Origin: Hyphomicrobiaceae bacterium
GTDB taxonomy: Bacteria > Pseudomonadota > Alphaproteobacteria > Rhizobiales > Hyphomicrobiaceae
Assembly: GCA_017353825.1 (NCBI GenBank)
Contig: JAFMSC010000001.1
Coordinates: 1 to 37,548 of the forward strand
DNA length: 37,548 bases
Direction of reading: 5' to 3'
Part shown: piece after piece, positions 15,742 through 24,158 of the stretch
Layout: each line of letters begins with the position of its first letter
Numbering within the stretch: the first letter of the stretch is position 1
Made by a program: the position numbers and the translations under genes
Notes under the pieces: generated by a model
Database searches by the model: none
What the model saw: the letters and a program-made list of their open reading frames with translations, nothing else
Told to the model about the DNA's origin: nothing

Positions 15742-17361
15742 TCAGGGCGAGAAGATATTTGCGATCGCATTGGCGATGGATGGTGTGCCGGAAGGGGCCG
15801 ACGCCACGTACCTCTCGCGCATCGCCGCGATCTCATCGTCGTAGTTCGGCGTGACGAACGGGACGTTCGTGCCGAACAGGATTTCGCCCATGCGCGTGTC
15901 AAGACCATAGAGATCGCCGAAAGTCCGCACGTTGCCTTGGGGGTCGACCAGCACCGTGAAGTACGTCATGTGGACGGGGATCCGAGTGGCGAGCTTGACC
16001 TCGTAGGTTCCCCCGTTCAACAGGCTTGCCACCTGCTGCTCTGACCAGCCCCTGTCTTGAGCGAGCAGAAGCGTTGCAAGTCGTAACGGATCAGCCACGC
16101 GCATGCAGCCGTGGCTCAGGCCGCGGTACGGTCTTGCGAAGAGATCGCGCTCCGTCGCCGGCGTATCATGCATGTAGACGTCGTGCTTGTTGGGGAACAT
16201 GAACTTGATCAAGCCGAGCGGGTTCTTCGGCCCTGGGGGCTGGCGGAACTCGTAGGCACCGATGTTGGCGGTGCTCCAGTCCACTTTATCGGGATCGACC
16301 GGACGGCCTTGGTAGGTGACTTGCAGCTGGTATTCCTCCAACAGGGACCGGGTCGATTGTGTGCCGCCAAAGAGTGCGAGCAGGCCGCCTTGCGAGCGGT
16401 CACGCAGGCGAGGCAGCAGCTCCTTTCTCCTTATTCCGTCGGGGACCCCCCAGCTTGGATGAAAGACGATCATCTTCATATCTGCCGAGAACGCCGGCGT
16501 CGGCCAATCCGGCTGACCCGCGACGATCCGATCCGAGTGGATGATCTCGCCCTTCCTGACGACGCGCGTGGCAAACTCCGGCACATTGTTCCACACATAG
16601 AACCCGCCGAGGTCCGCCGGCAGCCAGCGCCAGCGCTCCATGTTGACGAGGACGCGGGCCAGCAGGACCGTCCTGTCTTGATTTTCCCCGAAGCTTGCAG
16701 TCGCGTGCGAGCCGCGCAGCTTCAAAAGCAGCCGCCGCAACGCCTCGAACTGTTCGTGTTTGGGATGAAGCGACCGCAAATAGTCGTCGGGGGCATGGCT
16801 GGCGGCAATCTCGTTGAGAACCTCCCCGGGTCGGTGAACGGGCAGGGGGTAATCGAGCACCTTGGAGATGTTTGATAGGTTGCCGAACCGTCCGCCGCGT
16901 GCGTAACGCGCGTACTTGAGCACGGCAAACGTGAGGGCCATTTCGGCTCGGGCCGCTGCGTCGGGCGAGACGGGTCCGGCAGGCAGTCGAGGCAAGGCGA
17001 AATCAGTGGCGCGCAGCCCCCAGTCGTCGGCTTTGCGGATCTCATTGATGACGGAATTGCCCCGCTCGGAGAACCCGCGCTCCGCGACCCACAGCAGCGG
17101 CCCATTGTGCGCCTCGTAGAATGCAGTCGCGGCCGCCAGATCCTCGGCATCGCCGGATGCAACGTTGGTGCGACCTGCCAGCTGAGACAGGGCGTTGCGC
17201 ACCGCGGCCAGCGGCGGGGGAGGGGGTATGCGTACGAGACCGACCCGCACTGCCCACGGCATCAATACGCCGGTCAGATGCAGCAAGAGACCAAACGAGA
17301 GCGCGATGGCAGTGGCCGCGACGACACCGCGCCAGAGTCTCACGATTGCCCGTCCCAACAT
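15742..17361 (-). CDS. L,D-transpeptidase (YcbB/LdtD-like, YkuD domain)
   Basis: A protein of 539 residues from ATG 17359-17361. An N-terminal membrane segment (VVAATAIALSFGLLLHL) anchors it facing the periplasm. The middle contains the YcbB-type scaffold region (N-M-E-R-W-R-W-L-P-A-D-L-G, Y-V-W-N-N-V-P-E-F). The C-terminal YkuD domain carries F-P-N-K-H-D-V-Y-M-H-D-T-P and the catalytic block S-H417-G-C419-M-R. Such enzymes make 3-3 crosslinks in peptidoglycan or attach proteins to it, and resist most beta-lactams. It reads as complete. It is convergent with the crotonase gene (51 bp between stops) and divergent from the SDR across a 674-bp gap. Confidence 0.9.
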   Translation of the reverse strand: MLGRAIVRLWRGVVAATAIALSFGLLLHLTGVLMPWAVRVGLVRIPPPPPLAAVRNALSQLAGRTNVASGDAEDLAAATAFYEAHNGPLLWVAERGFSERGNSVINEIRKADDWGLRATDFALPRLPAGPVSPDAAARAEMALTFAVLKYARYARGGRFGNLSNISKVLDYPLPVHRPGEVLNEIAASHAPDDYLRSLHPKHEQFEALRRLLLKLRGSHATASFGENQDRTVLLARVLVNMERWRWLPADLGGFYVWNNVPEFATRVVRKGEIIHSDRIVAGQPDWPTPAFSADMKMIVFHPSWGVPDGIRRKELLPRLRDRSQGGLLALFGGTQSTRSLLEEYQLQVTYQGRPVDPDKVDWSTANIGAYEFRQPPGPKNPLGLIKFMFPNKHDVYMHDTPATERDLFARPYRGLSHGCMRVADPLRLATLLLAQDRGWSEQQVASLLNGGTYEVKLATRIPVHMTYFTVLVDPQGNVRTFGDLYGLDTRMGEILFGTNVPFVTPNYDDEIAAMRERYVASAPSGTPSIANAIANIFSP

Positions 17362-18035
17362 CGCCCCCGGGGATTGCGTTCAGCCAATGGCAAACGTGCG
17401 CATCTTCCAGCGCGAAACGGTACTAAGAGTCAAACATGTCTTAGTGGTGCGGATATGGCAGCTCTGGGCGCTCGACCGGAGGTTGAATGTGCCACGTCGC
17501 CTTGTTGGGGCCTTGTTGGGGCCTTGTTGGGGCTTGTTGGGGCCTTGTTGGGCCTTGCTGGACGCTTCAGCGCGGCTCACCGCGACGCGGGCAGGGATCG
17601 CCGCCGGGCCCGACGCATGCCAACGTCTCAAGCCGTTTCGCTGCCGAGAGTTGCGCGCGGGAGACGGTATCGGTGTTCGGCGCGCCCCTAGCCGCCGTTG
17701 GCTTCGGCCATGAAGGCCGCGGTCGGCTCCCCGCCCCACACCAATCCGCCAGGCAACTGACGAGGATCGCCCGGACGGGCGGCGCTGGGAGGCGACCCGT
17801 GATGCCTACCACGTCAGCGGCGGCCGGCATTTTGTGGTTGGTCGTCGCCCTATCCGGCGGCGCTGTTCGCCCGGCGCCGGGACGCTGTCGTTCGGCCGCC
17901 CGAGACGATCATGAGGGCTTTTTGCCAGCGCATCGGGTTGGCGTCCTCTTCCAGGTTTCCGGCGGCCTGGGTTGCCCCGCCGAGCGGCGGCGTGCAAGAT
18001 CCGGCACGAGCATGGGCAGGATTAGGGGAGAGGTC
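17362..18035. other. Gene-free divergent region with an 11-bp repeat array
   Basis: 674 bp between the L,D-transpeptidase start and the SDR start. An open frame runs through it in phase with the SDR, but it is driven by the repeat and lacks a start with a ribosome binding site until 18036. Apart from the array at 17500-17561 I see no supported feature. Confidence 0.55.
17500..17561. repeat. Tandem repeat, 11 bp x about 6
   Basis: CCTTGTTGGGG at 17500-17510, 17511-17521 and 17522-17532, then a copy missing one C (17533-17542), CCTTGTTGGG (17543-17552) and a degenerate CCTTGCTGG. On the other strand the unit is CCCCAACAAGG, close to the CCCCAAGGTGG unit of the array at 1445-1523. Confidence 0.95.
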
Positions 18036-18788
18036 ATGCACGTCGACTTGAAGGGCAGGCGCGCGGTGGTGACCGGCGGCAGCAAGGGCATCGGCCGGTC
18101 CATTGCGCTTGGCTTGGCCGACGCGGGGGCGGCGGTTTCGATCTGCGCGCGCGGGCGCGGGGCGCTCGACGCAACGGCCGCCGAGATCCGGTCGCGCGGT
18201 GTGACTGCGCACGCGGCCGAGTGCGACCTTGCTGACAGGGCCGCCATCCCGCGCTACATCGGCGCGGCAGCCGATGCGCTGGGCGGCATGGACATCCTCG
18301 TCAACAACGCCTCGGGCTTCGGCGCCACCGACGACGAGGAGGGCTGGGCCCGAAGCCTCGACATCGACGTGATGGCCACGGTGCGCGCCTCGCACGCCGC
18401 CATCGCCTTCATCGAGCGGGCGGGCGGCGGCGCCATTCTCAACATTTCGTCGATCTCGGCATATCACGCGAGCACCCGCACCCCGCCCTATGCGGCGGTG
18501 AAGGCGGCATTGATCAACTACACGCTGTCGCAGGCGCTGTTGCTGGCGCCCAAGCACATCCGCGTGAACGCCATCGCGCCGGGGTCCATCGAGTTTCCCG
18601 GCGGCCTCTGGGAGAAGCGCAAGACGGCGGATCCCAAGCTCTACAACGCCGTCCTGCGGTCGATCCCCTGGGGCCGACTCGGCCGCCCCGAGGAAGTGGC
18701 CAGCGTCGCCGTGTTCCTGGTCAGCGACGCGGCGGCCTGGGTTACCGGCCAGACGCTGATCGTCGACGGCGGCCAGACCCTGGGTTGA
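18036..18788 (+). CDS. Short-chain dehydrogenase/reductase (SDR)
   Basis: A protein of 250 residues from ATG 18036, preceded by GGGGAGAGGTC. Classical SDR signature: cofactor motif T-G-G-S-K-G-I-G near residue 13, N-N-A-S for the central sheet, S in N-I-S-S-I-S, and the catalytic Y-A-A-V-K. C-terminal I-A-P-G-S-I-E-F-P-G and V-T-G-Q-T-L-I-V-D-G-G complete the fold. It would be an NAD(P)-dependent alcohol or ketone oxidoreductase; A-R in the second strand leans towards NADP. Substrate is unknown. A long antisense open frame covers it but is a shadow. Confidence 0.9.
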   Translation: MHVDLKGRRAVVTGGSKGIGRSIALGLADAGAAVSICARGRGALDATAAEIRSRGVTAHAAECDLADRAAIPRYIGAAADALGGMDILVNNASGFGATDDEEGWARSLDIDVMATVRASHAAIAFIERAGGGAILNISSISAYHASTRTPPYAAVKAALINYTLSQALLLAPKHIRVNAIAPGSIEFPGGLWEKRKTADPKLYNAVLRSIPWGRLGRPEEVASVAVFLVSDAAAWVTGQTLIVDGGQTLG

Positions 18789-18832
18789 GCCCGGCCCCTT
18801 GTGAAGATCACGGTCGACCGGACGTCCGGCCG

Positions 18833-19129
18833 TCAGTCGCTGCAGGGAACGGCGCGAGCGCGGCAGAACCAGCGCCCCCCGCCTTCGCGCCGGGTGCAGC
18901 GCGTTGACTTGTTGATTGCCCGCGACCACAGTGCGAAGTTGCTGCCGATGTTCTCGCTCACCTGACCGCGCCAGTCGGAGCGCGCGGCAATCCCGGTGGT
19001 GGTGGCGAAAATGCCTTCCGATTCGCCGACATAAAAACGCGACGCGCACCTGGCGTCGGCGATGGAGGCCGTGGCCAGCGTCGCGACGACGAGCGCGGCA
19101 GCGCCGTGCAATCCCTTGCGTGCAATCAT
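18833..19129 (-). CDS. Small secreted cysteine-containing protein
   Basis: A protein of 98 residues from ATG 19127-19129, with AAGGGA about 8 bases upstream. The signal peptide is L-H-G-A-A-A-L-V-V-A-T-L-A-T-A-S-I-A-D-A with cleavage near residue 26. The mature part has four cysteines (A-R-C, T-R-C, W-F-C, P-C-S), enough for two disulfides, plus W-S-R-A-I-N-K and a C-terminal W-F-C-R-A-R-A-V-P-C. Rhizobial genomes contain many such short secreted proteins of unknown role. The stop lies 44 bp from the SDR stop (convergent). Confidence 0.65.
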   Translation of the reverse strand: MIARKGLHGAAALVVATLATASIADARCASRFYVGESEGIFATTTGIAARSDWRGQVSENIGSNFALWSRAINKSTRCTRREGGGRWFCRARAVPCSD

Positions 19130-19288
19130 GTTTCTGTCCCTTCAGGCGGGCCCCGGGGTCAGACTTGTCGGCCCTTCCGGGCACCACCAATACGATTGCC
19201 AATGAGGCCCTCAGAGGGCGTCTGACCCGGCCAGAGCTAGCCACGAGCCGTGATGGCTTGCAAGCCGTCTGTCACTGGCCTGAGGGAT

Positions 19289-20086
19289 CTATCCCACGCC
19301 GACCAAAGCCTGCAGCGCGCTGCACGGCGCAACGCCGGCTTGCGGTGCAACCTGAGCCTCGGGATAGCGCAGCGAGGTGCGTACCGTGACCTGCCAGATC
19401 TTGTCGGTGGCAGAGCTCCGCTGCGCGGCGGGCAGCGCCTCCAGACGCTGCCATTCGCGCGCGAAGTCGTACAGACGCGCCCGGCGCGGCCGGTATCCCG
19501 AGTGCGCGACGCCCAGCCGTTCCACATAGTCGGGGTCGGCGAGCTTATCGATCAGACTAGGGCTGACCACCATGAGAACCAGCCTGGCGACCTCGTCGCG
19601 CAGCCCGCTGCCATCGTGGTCCTGCTCCGCGTAGGCGGCAAAGCCGAACAGCGTCTCGTCATCGCGCGTGGGGCGGCCGTGCACGAAATCCATGTTGGCC
19701 GCCGGGTCGAGCCCGGTGATCATGTCCTTGCCCTCGTCCATCATCATGCGATGCGCAACCCAACTCGGAAGGCGCAGGAGGCCCGGATGCTTCGCCGCTT
19801 CCTTGCGCACATGCCGAACGAGGTTGGGGTTTGTGAACCACCTCTCCATGGCCGAGGCGCTGCCCTGGCTGATGATGTGCAGCACGTCTCTGCCAGCCTC
19901 GGCCCTGATGCCGTACATCTCGATCACGATCGAGCTGGAGACGAGATCCTCCCGCCTGAAGCGGACCCAGCCTCGATGCTCCGACCAGCGGCCGATGATG
20001 AAGCTGGCAGCGGCGATGGCCCCGGCGATCACCGCCGACAGGACGCGCGCAAGCTCGCCCGTCAGATCCAGGCCGAAGAGCTGCAC
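19289..20086 (-). CDS. Membrane-anchored protein of unknown function
   Basis: A protein of 265 residues from GTG 20084-20086, preferred because GGGGAG lies 6 bases upstream; a TTG at 20099-20101 would add five residues. One hydrophobic helix near the N-terminus (L-S-A-V-I-A-G-A-I-A-A-A-S-F-I-I-G) is followed by R-W-S-E-H-R-G-W-V-R-F-R-R-E-D. The soluble part is predicted helical with I-V-I-E-M-Y-G-I-R, M-E-R-W-F-T-N-P-N-L, M-M-M-D-E-G-K-D-M-I and P-S-L-I-D-K-L-A-D-P-D-Y-V-E-R-L-G. I do not recognise a family. The frame has a consistent coding look over its whole length and a proper start. Confidence 0.65.
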   Translation of the reverse strand: MQLFGLDLTGELARVLSAVIAGAIAAASFIIGRWSEHRGWVRFRREDLVSSSIVIEMYGIRAEAGRDVLHIISQGSASAMERWFTNPNLVRHVRKEAAKHPGLLRLPSWVAHRMMMDEGKDMITGLDPAANMDFVHGRPTRDDETLFGFAAYAEQDHDGSGLRDEVARLVLMVVSPSLIDKLADPDYVERLGVAHSGYRPRRARLYDFAREWQRLEALPAAQRSSATDKIWQVTVRTSLRYPEAQVAPQAGVAPCSALQALVGVG

Positions 20087-21134
20087 CGTGGCCTCCCCCA
20101 AACCATGTCAAGAACAGCATGGTGCGGGACATGAGCCTGCACCGACCTTCCCAAGGCGCGGCGAATCTGCGCCAATCCGGGCTTCAGGACAAGGCGCGCA
20201 GCGCCTGGACGGCCCTGGCAGCTGGTCGTCCACGATCGGAGCAAGTTCCAGGCCGCAAAGTTCGTAGCCTCCTTCTATGGGCTTGCCGGCGCGAGCTGTC
20301 GCAAGCCGGCCTCCGAGCCCGACGCCAGCCCGGCCATGGACGAGGCGCGGCTGCGCCACGTCCAACGCACCGGCACGAGGCCGCCCACCGCCGGCAGCAC
20401 CGGGTGCTGATCAAGCGCGGGATCGTGTCGCTAGGCGCGAGGGGACCGGCGGGGACGCCGCGGCGGAGTTCCTTGAAGCGCTGCCGATGTCGGAGGATAC
20501 GGATGGGCGTCGCGCACGCCCCATCGCGCCGCCTATCCCGAGAGCGTCGCGGGCGGGTGGCAACAGAACAAGGAGGAGGTGGCGTTCGCCGACGAGGAGC
20601 GAGGCTCTGGCGGCGGGCGAATTGCGGATTGGTTTGGGGCGGCGCCAAGGGTGCCATACGCGCGCATGCGGGCGAAAGCCGCGCCGGAGGATCGGCGACG
20701 GTCAAGCCGCCGGCCAGGGTTTCAAGCCGCAGCGCAGAAAGCCACGCCCGACCGCCCGAATGTAAACAGAAAATTCTGCAGCGCCTCGGTTAGGTCACGC
20801 TGCAAGGCTTGCCTATCCCGCTCATCCGCGCTCGTCCTTCTCGGGACGAGCCAAGCTTGACCCGTCTGTCCCCAGTCGCTGGGAGCACCTCGCCGCCCCT
20901 TGCGTTCGTTTGCGTCGATCTGTCACAAGCCTGGCGCATCTGGGGACGAGGCGCGATGCCACGGTGAACCGAGGCACGTATAGAGCCGTGCCAGCTTGCA
21001 ACTGTGGCGAGGCTGCCGTCGGTGCGCTGCCATGCAAGCCGAGGCCAAGGTCGAAGCTGGAAGGGTGGGAGCGCGCAGTCGCTTGCGTGAGATAAACCAG
21101 GTGCCGGTTGCTCATACTCCGGGAGGTCCACGTC
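20087..21134. other. Long region without an intact gene
   Basis: 1,048 bp between the membrane-anchored protein and the RecQ-like gene. Open frames on both strands are short, switch frame and lack ribosome binding sites. A coding-looking but frame-broken stretch lies at 20404-20793. Nothing else could be supported. Confidence 0.55.
20404..20793 (+). pseudogene. Possible decayed coding sequence, identity unknown
   Basis: Plausible protein segments follow each other in different frames: V-L-I-K-R-G-I-V-S-L near 20404, then A-E-F-L-E-A-L-P-M-S-E-D-T-D near 20465-20510, then A-A-Y-P-E-S-V-A-G-G-W-Q-Q-N-K-E-E-V from about 20528, and a final segment ending K-Q-K-I-L-Q-R-L-G before a stop at 20791-20793. 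This pattern suits a gene broken by several small indels. I cannot name the family, and chance composition is possible. Confidence 0.3.
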
Positions 21135-22682
21135 ATGAGCCTGCTTCACGCATGCCGACAGATGGCGCGCCGGAGGTTTGGTATCGAACGCCTCCGCCCC
21201 GAGCAGGAATCGGCGATGAGCGCCGTCATCGAGGGTCGGGACGTGCTTGTGGCGCTCCCCACCGGCTTCGGGAAGTCGCTGATCTATCAGGTTCCAGCTA
21301 TGATCCTCGAGCGGCCGACGGTCGTCATCTCGCCGCTCATTGCGCTCATGGCGGACCAGGAGCGCGCCCTCAAGAGCCGCGGAGTGCCCGTGGTTGCGCT
21401 CCACAGTGCACTGCGCCAGGCCGAGCGTCGCGCCGCGCTCGATAAGCTTCAAGATGGCGGGCGCCTGGTCGTGTTGACCACGCCCGAGACGCTTGAATCG
21501 AGCGCCGCGGCGTCCCTGATCGAGAGCGCCCGGCCCGCGCTCCTGTGCGTGGACGAGGCTCATTGCATCACGGAGTGGGGGCACGACTTCCGGCCGTCCT
21601 ACCTACGGCTCAGCAGCGCGCGCGAGCGGCTGGGCAATCCGCCGGCACTGGCGCTCACGGCGACTGCCACGCCGCGTGTGCGCGAGGATATCGCCGAGCG
21701 GCTCAACCTGCGTGACCCGGTCGTGATCGTCGGTCCGGCGTACCGCGAAAACCTTCGCTTGTCGGTCAACATCGTGACCGACGCGGAGAAATCTCGCGCC
21801 GCCGGCCGCCTCATCCGGGCGTTGCGTCGACCCGGGATCGTTTACTGCGCCACGACGACGGCAGTGGACCAGCTCGCTGGGGTCCTCAAGCGGGTGCGCA
21901 TCCCTGCCGTCAAGTATCATGGCAGGATGCTGGCGGGCGATCGCGCCACCGCCCAGCAGCAGTACATGCGGCCCTCCCGACGCCTGATCATGGTGGCGAC
22001 GAGTGCGTTCGGCATGGGCATCGACAAGCCGAACATCCGCTACATCCTCCATTACCAGTCCCCAGGGTCGCTGGAGCAGTACGTCCAGGAGGTCGGGCGC
22101 GCAGGACGCGACGGCAGGCCAGCACACTGCATCCTCCTGTTCGACGCAGCCGATCTGGAGATCCAGGAGCGGCTGCAGGCGTTGAGCCGGCCGGCCGTCC
22201 GTCACTTGGAACGGCTCGGGGACGCGCTCACCGCCTGGGCGGCCGAGCAGCGGACCCCTACGGCGGCAGCGCTAGCGTACTCGGCGGGCGTGCCGCTGCG
22301 GATCGGCGAGGCGCTGCTGTCGGATCTCGAAGAGGCTGGGCTCGTTGAGCGCGATCAGGAGGGCCATGTCAGCGTGGAGGTCGCGCTCGACACGTTCCGA
22401 GACGGCGCCCGCGATCTCGTGGCCAAGCTGAAGACGTTTCGTTTTGAGGGGGAGCGTCGGCTCAGGACCATCGCCGAATACGCGCGGTCGGGGGAATGCC
22501 GAAGCGTGTTCCTCCGCCGCTATTTCGGGGAGCAGGACCCCCCGCGCTGCGGGACGTGCGATCGCTGCCGGGCCGGCCTTGGCCTGCCTGCGCGTGCCGG
22601 TCCGCCGCGGGAGAGGAGTTCTGCAAGAGGCAGACGCACCCACAACCGGCCAGCGAGAAGGACCGCGGGGCCGCGTCGGTGA
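21135..22682 (+). CDS. recQ: RecQ-family ATP-dependent DNA helicase
   Basis: A protein of 515 residues from ATG 21135, chosen for GGGAGG 8 bases upstream; an in-frame TTG nine codons earlier has no such site. Superfamily 2 motifs are in order: motif 0 F-G-I-E-R-L-R-P-E-Q, Walker A T43-G-F-G-K47-S, D140-E-A-H, T-A-T-A-T-P, and motifs V/VI T-S-A-F-G-M-G-I-D-K and Q-E-V-G-R-A-G-R-D-G. The RecQ zinc site is present (C455, C472, C475, C478). A winged-helix region is shortened and no HRDC domain is seen, so this is a short RecQ paralogue rather than a canonical one. The last 30 residues are Arg-rich. It would unwind 3'-tailed DNA in repair or fork processing. Confidence 0.85.
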   Translation: MSLLHACRQMARRRFGIERLRPEQESAMSAVIEGRDVLVALPTGFGKSLIYQVPAMILERPTVVISPLIALMADQERALKSRGVPVVALHSALRQAERRAALDKLQDGGRLVVLTTPETLESSAAASLIESARPALLCVDEAHCITEWGHDFRPSYLRLSSARERLGNPPALALTATATPRVREDIAERLNLRDPVVIVGPAYRENLRLSVNIVTDAEKSRAAGRLIRALRRPGIVYCATTTAVDQLAGVLKRVRIPAVKYHGRMLAGDRATAQQQYMRPSRRLIMVATSAFGMGIDKPNIRYILHYQSPGSLEQYVQEVGRAGRDGRPAHCILLFDAADLEIQERLQALSRPAVRHLERLGDALTAWAAEQRTPTAAALAYSAGVPLRIGEALLSDLEEAGLVERDQEGHVSVEVALDTFRDGARDLVAKLKTFRFEGERRLRTIAEYARSGECRSVFLRRYFGEQDPPRCGTCDRCRAGLGLPARAGPPRERSSARGRRTHNRPARRTAGPRR

Positions 22683-22732
22683 GGGAGGGGCTGTTGCACG
22701 AGGACGGCGGAAGCGATCCCCGGTCTCGGCCC

Positions 22733-22810
22733 GCTCTCGGTTGGCCCCGCTCTCGGTCGGCCCCGCTCTCGGTTGGCCCACTCTCGGTTGGCCCACTCTC
22801 GGTTGGGCTG
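22733..22810. repeat. Tandem repeat, 15-16 bp x 5
   Basis: GCTCTCGGTTGGCCCC (22733-22748), GCTCTCGGTCGGCCCC (22749-22764), GCTCTCGGTTGGCCCA (22765-22780), then two 15-bp copies lacking the first G (22781-22795 and 22796-22810). It lies just downstream of the RecQ-like gene. Confidence 0.95.
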
Positions 22811-22897
22811 CGGCGGTAGCGCCGTGTGGCTATGGCGCACGCACCAACCTTGCGCGCTCGATAGCAATGCGGAGATTTCGTTGTCTTGCGCTCGTCC

Positions 22898-23128
22898 TCA
22901 CTGTGGCGGCAGCGGCAGCCGCTTGGGCCAGCGCGTGAAGCAATGCGCGATCCGGCCGCAGTGGACGATGACTTCGCTCAACTGCTGTTCGCTGCCGGGG
23001 GCGTGCTCGATGCGCCAGTTGGGGACGGCGGGCCGGTCGGTGGCGGCGCGGAAGCACGTCCACTCCCATCTGCCGAGACAGATGAGATAGGGCACGCCCC
23101 AGCGCCCGAACGCGATGGTGATGCTCAT
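22898..23128 (-). CDS. Small protein of unknown function
   Basis: A protein of 76 residues from ATG 23126-23128, with AAGGAG 8 bases upstream, which is the main reason to believe it. It reads M-S-I-T-I-A-F-G-R-W-G-V-P-Y-L-I-C-L-G-R-W, then W-T-C-F-R-A, W-R-I-E-H-A and H-C-G-R-I-A-H-C. It is rich in Trp and Arg, has four Cys and no signal peptide. No family recognised. It may share a transcript with the next small gene on the same strand. Confidence 0.55.
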   Translation of the reverse strand: MSITIAFGRWGVPYLICLGRWEWTCFRAATDRPAVPNWRIEHAPGSEQQLSEVIVHCGRIAHCFTRWPKRLPLPPQ

Positions 23129-23215
23129 TGGCGCGTCTCCTTGCGGTGTGCGCCGACTATGCAAAAAGCAGCGTTACCGGGTGGTTCATGGGCGTGGTTA
23201 CTGTTCGGCTGCGCC

Positions 23216-23458
23216 CTACGCGCGCCGGTCTAGGCGCGACAGCGACGTCTCCGGCGGCTCGCCGCCCTTCCGCGCGCGGCGGAAGGCGGGCTGCGCAAGA
23301 AATTCGCCAGGGACCTGCATCAGCCCGACCGCGTGCAGGCAATCCTGTAGGTTCGCATAGCCCACCAGGGAGACAGCCTGCATCTCTCCGGTGTCGGCGA
23401 GGGCGATCCAGCGCCACTCGCCATTGTGGTCGAGATCGTATTCGTATCTGGTGGACAT
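23216..23458 (-). CDS. Small DUF1508-like protein
   Basis: A protein of 80 residues from ATG 23456-23458, with AAGGA 8 bases upstream. The core Y-E-Y-D-L-D-H-N-G-E-W-R-W-I-A-L-A-D-T-G-E, followed by A-V-S-L-V-G-Y-A-N-L-Q-D-C-L-H-A-V, resembles a DUF1508 (YegP-type) unit: F-x-x-x-x-D-x-x-x-x-W-R-W, then G-E-x-I-x-x-S-x-x-G-Y-x-x-x-x-x-C-x-x-A-I. The function of such units is unknown. A basic tail of about 25 residues follows. Similarity is by eye. Confidence 0.6.
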   Translation of the reverse strand: MSTRYEYDLDHNGEWRWIALADTGEMQAVSLVGYANLQDCLHAVGLMQVPGEFLAQPAFRRARKGGEPPETSLSRLDRRA

Positions 23459-23564
23459 GGCGGCAATCCTTATCCCAGCGATCGGACCGCCATAGCCGAT
23501 TCGCGCGACCCCGACGCCAACAGGCAACCGCTTTCCCTCCTCCATCTCGAGTTTTCTCGCGAGA

Positions 23565-23588
23565 TCGTGAAGTCGTGAAGTCGTGAAG
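23565..23588. repeat. Tandem repeat, 8 bp x 3
   Basis: TCGTGAAG occurs three times without interruption (23565-23572, 23573-23580, 23581-23588), about 100 bp upstream of the glycine-rich secreted protein gene. Confidence 0.9.
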
Positions 23589-23599
23589 CCGATCCTGCG

Positions 23600-23626
23600 A
23601 AGTCGCGCTACGCTTTGCCGCGACTT
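23600..23626. promoter_or_regulatory. Inverted repeat upstream of the glycine-rich protein gene
   Basis: AAGTCGCG (23600-23607) and CGCGACTT (23619-23626) are a perfect 8-bp inverted repeat with an 11-nt spacer. They lie between the TCGTGAAG triplet and the strong ribosome binding site of the next gene. It could be an operator or a leader hairpin; no factor can be named. Confidence 0.4.
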
Positions 23627-23684
23627 AGCGCTAGACTCTTCTCTCGGTGACGTCGGGGAGCAGCCTCTGCAAAGGAGGTGTCCC

Positions 23685-24101
23685 ATGACTAGCAAGCTCA
23701 TCATGCTTGCCGGCACCGCTCTGGCTCTGCTCATGATGTCGGCCGCTTCAATCCCGGCTGAGGCTCGCGGCGGCGGGCATGGTTTCGGTGGGGGTGGCGG
23801 GCATGGTTTCGGTGGGGGCGGACCCCAGTTCGGTGGCGGCGGACCCCACTTCGGCAGAAGCGGGCCCCGCATCGGCGACCGGGCCCAGTTCTCTGGCGGC
23901 CCCCGTTTCCAAGCCCACGCCTTCAGGGCGCACCCTCAGTTCTTCCGCAACCGTCACCATCGGCGCGTCTTCATCGGTGCGCCGTTCGCCTTCGGCTACA
24001 ACGACTATGGCGGCGACTGCTTCTGGCTGAGGCGGGAAGCCCTCTATACCGGCAGCCCGTACTGGTGGAGCCGCTACTACGCGTGCATCGGCGCGTACTA
24101 G
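23685..24101 (+). CDS. Secreted glycine/histidine/phenylalanine-rich protein
   Basis: A protein of 138 residues from ATG 23685, with a near-perfect AAAGGAGGTG site 6 bases upstream. The signal peptide (LIMLAGTALALLMMSAASIPAEA) is cleaved near residue 26. Then follow G-G-G-H-G-F-G repeats and P-Q-F-G-G-G-G-P-H-F-G blocks, a basic His-rich region (R-N-R-H-H-R-R-V-F-I-G) and an aromatic C-terminus with D-C-F-W-L-R-R and S-P-Y-W-W-S-R-Y-Y-A-C, two Cys that may pair. Such proteins are frequent in Rhizobiales and have no established function. The strong start suggests high expression. A good terminator follows at 24125. Confidence 0.75.
   Translation: MTSKLIMLAGTALALLMMSAASIPAEARGGGHGFGGGGGHGFGGGGPQFGGGGPHFGRSGPRIGDRAQFSGGPRFQAHAFRAHPQFFRNRHHRRVFIGAPFAFGYNDYGGDCFWLRREALYTGSPYWWSRYYACIGAY
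23772..23819. repeat. In-frame tandem repeat, 24 bp x 2, in the Gly-rich protein
   Basis: Two 24-bp copies (23772-23795 and 23796-23819) starting GGCGGGCATGGTTTCGG encode G-G-H-G-F-G-G-G twice. The second copy differs only in the last base. Confidence 0.9.
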
Positions 24102-24124
24102 CGGAAGTTGGGCGAGGGCGCACT

Positions 24125-24158
24125 AAGGGCCGGGAGCCTTGAGCTGCCCGGCCCTTTC
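24125..24158 (+). terminator. Intrinsic terminator-like hairpin
   Basis: AAGGGCCGGG (24125-24134) pairs perfectly with CCCGGCCCTT (24147-24156) over 10 bp around a 12-nt loop, followed by TTC. It lies 24 bp after the stop of the glycine-rich protein gene. The T tract is short. Confidence 0.6.

Noticed and set aside
17850..19244. 464-residue open frame on the minus strand
   Set aside because: It is antisense to the SDR gene, which has all family motifs and a good ribosome binding site; composition follows the high-GC shadow pattern.
22867..22938. 23-codon frame resembling a bare signal peptide
   Set aside because: It ends directly after the hydrophobic stretch, has no clear ribosome binding site and overlaps the minus-strand small gene.
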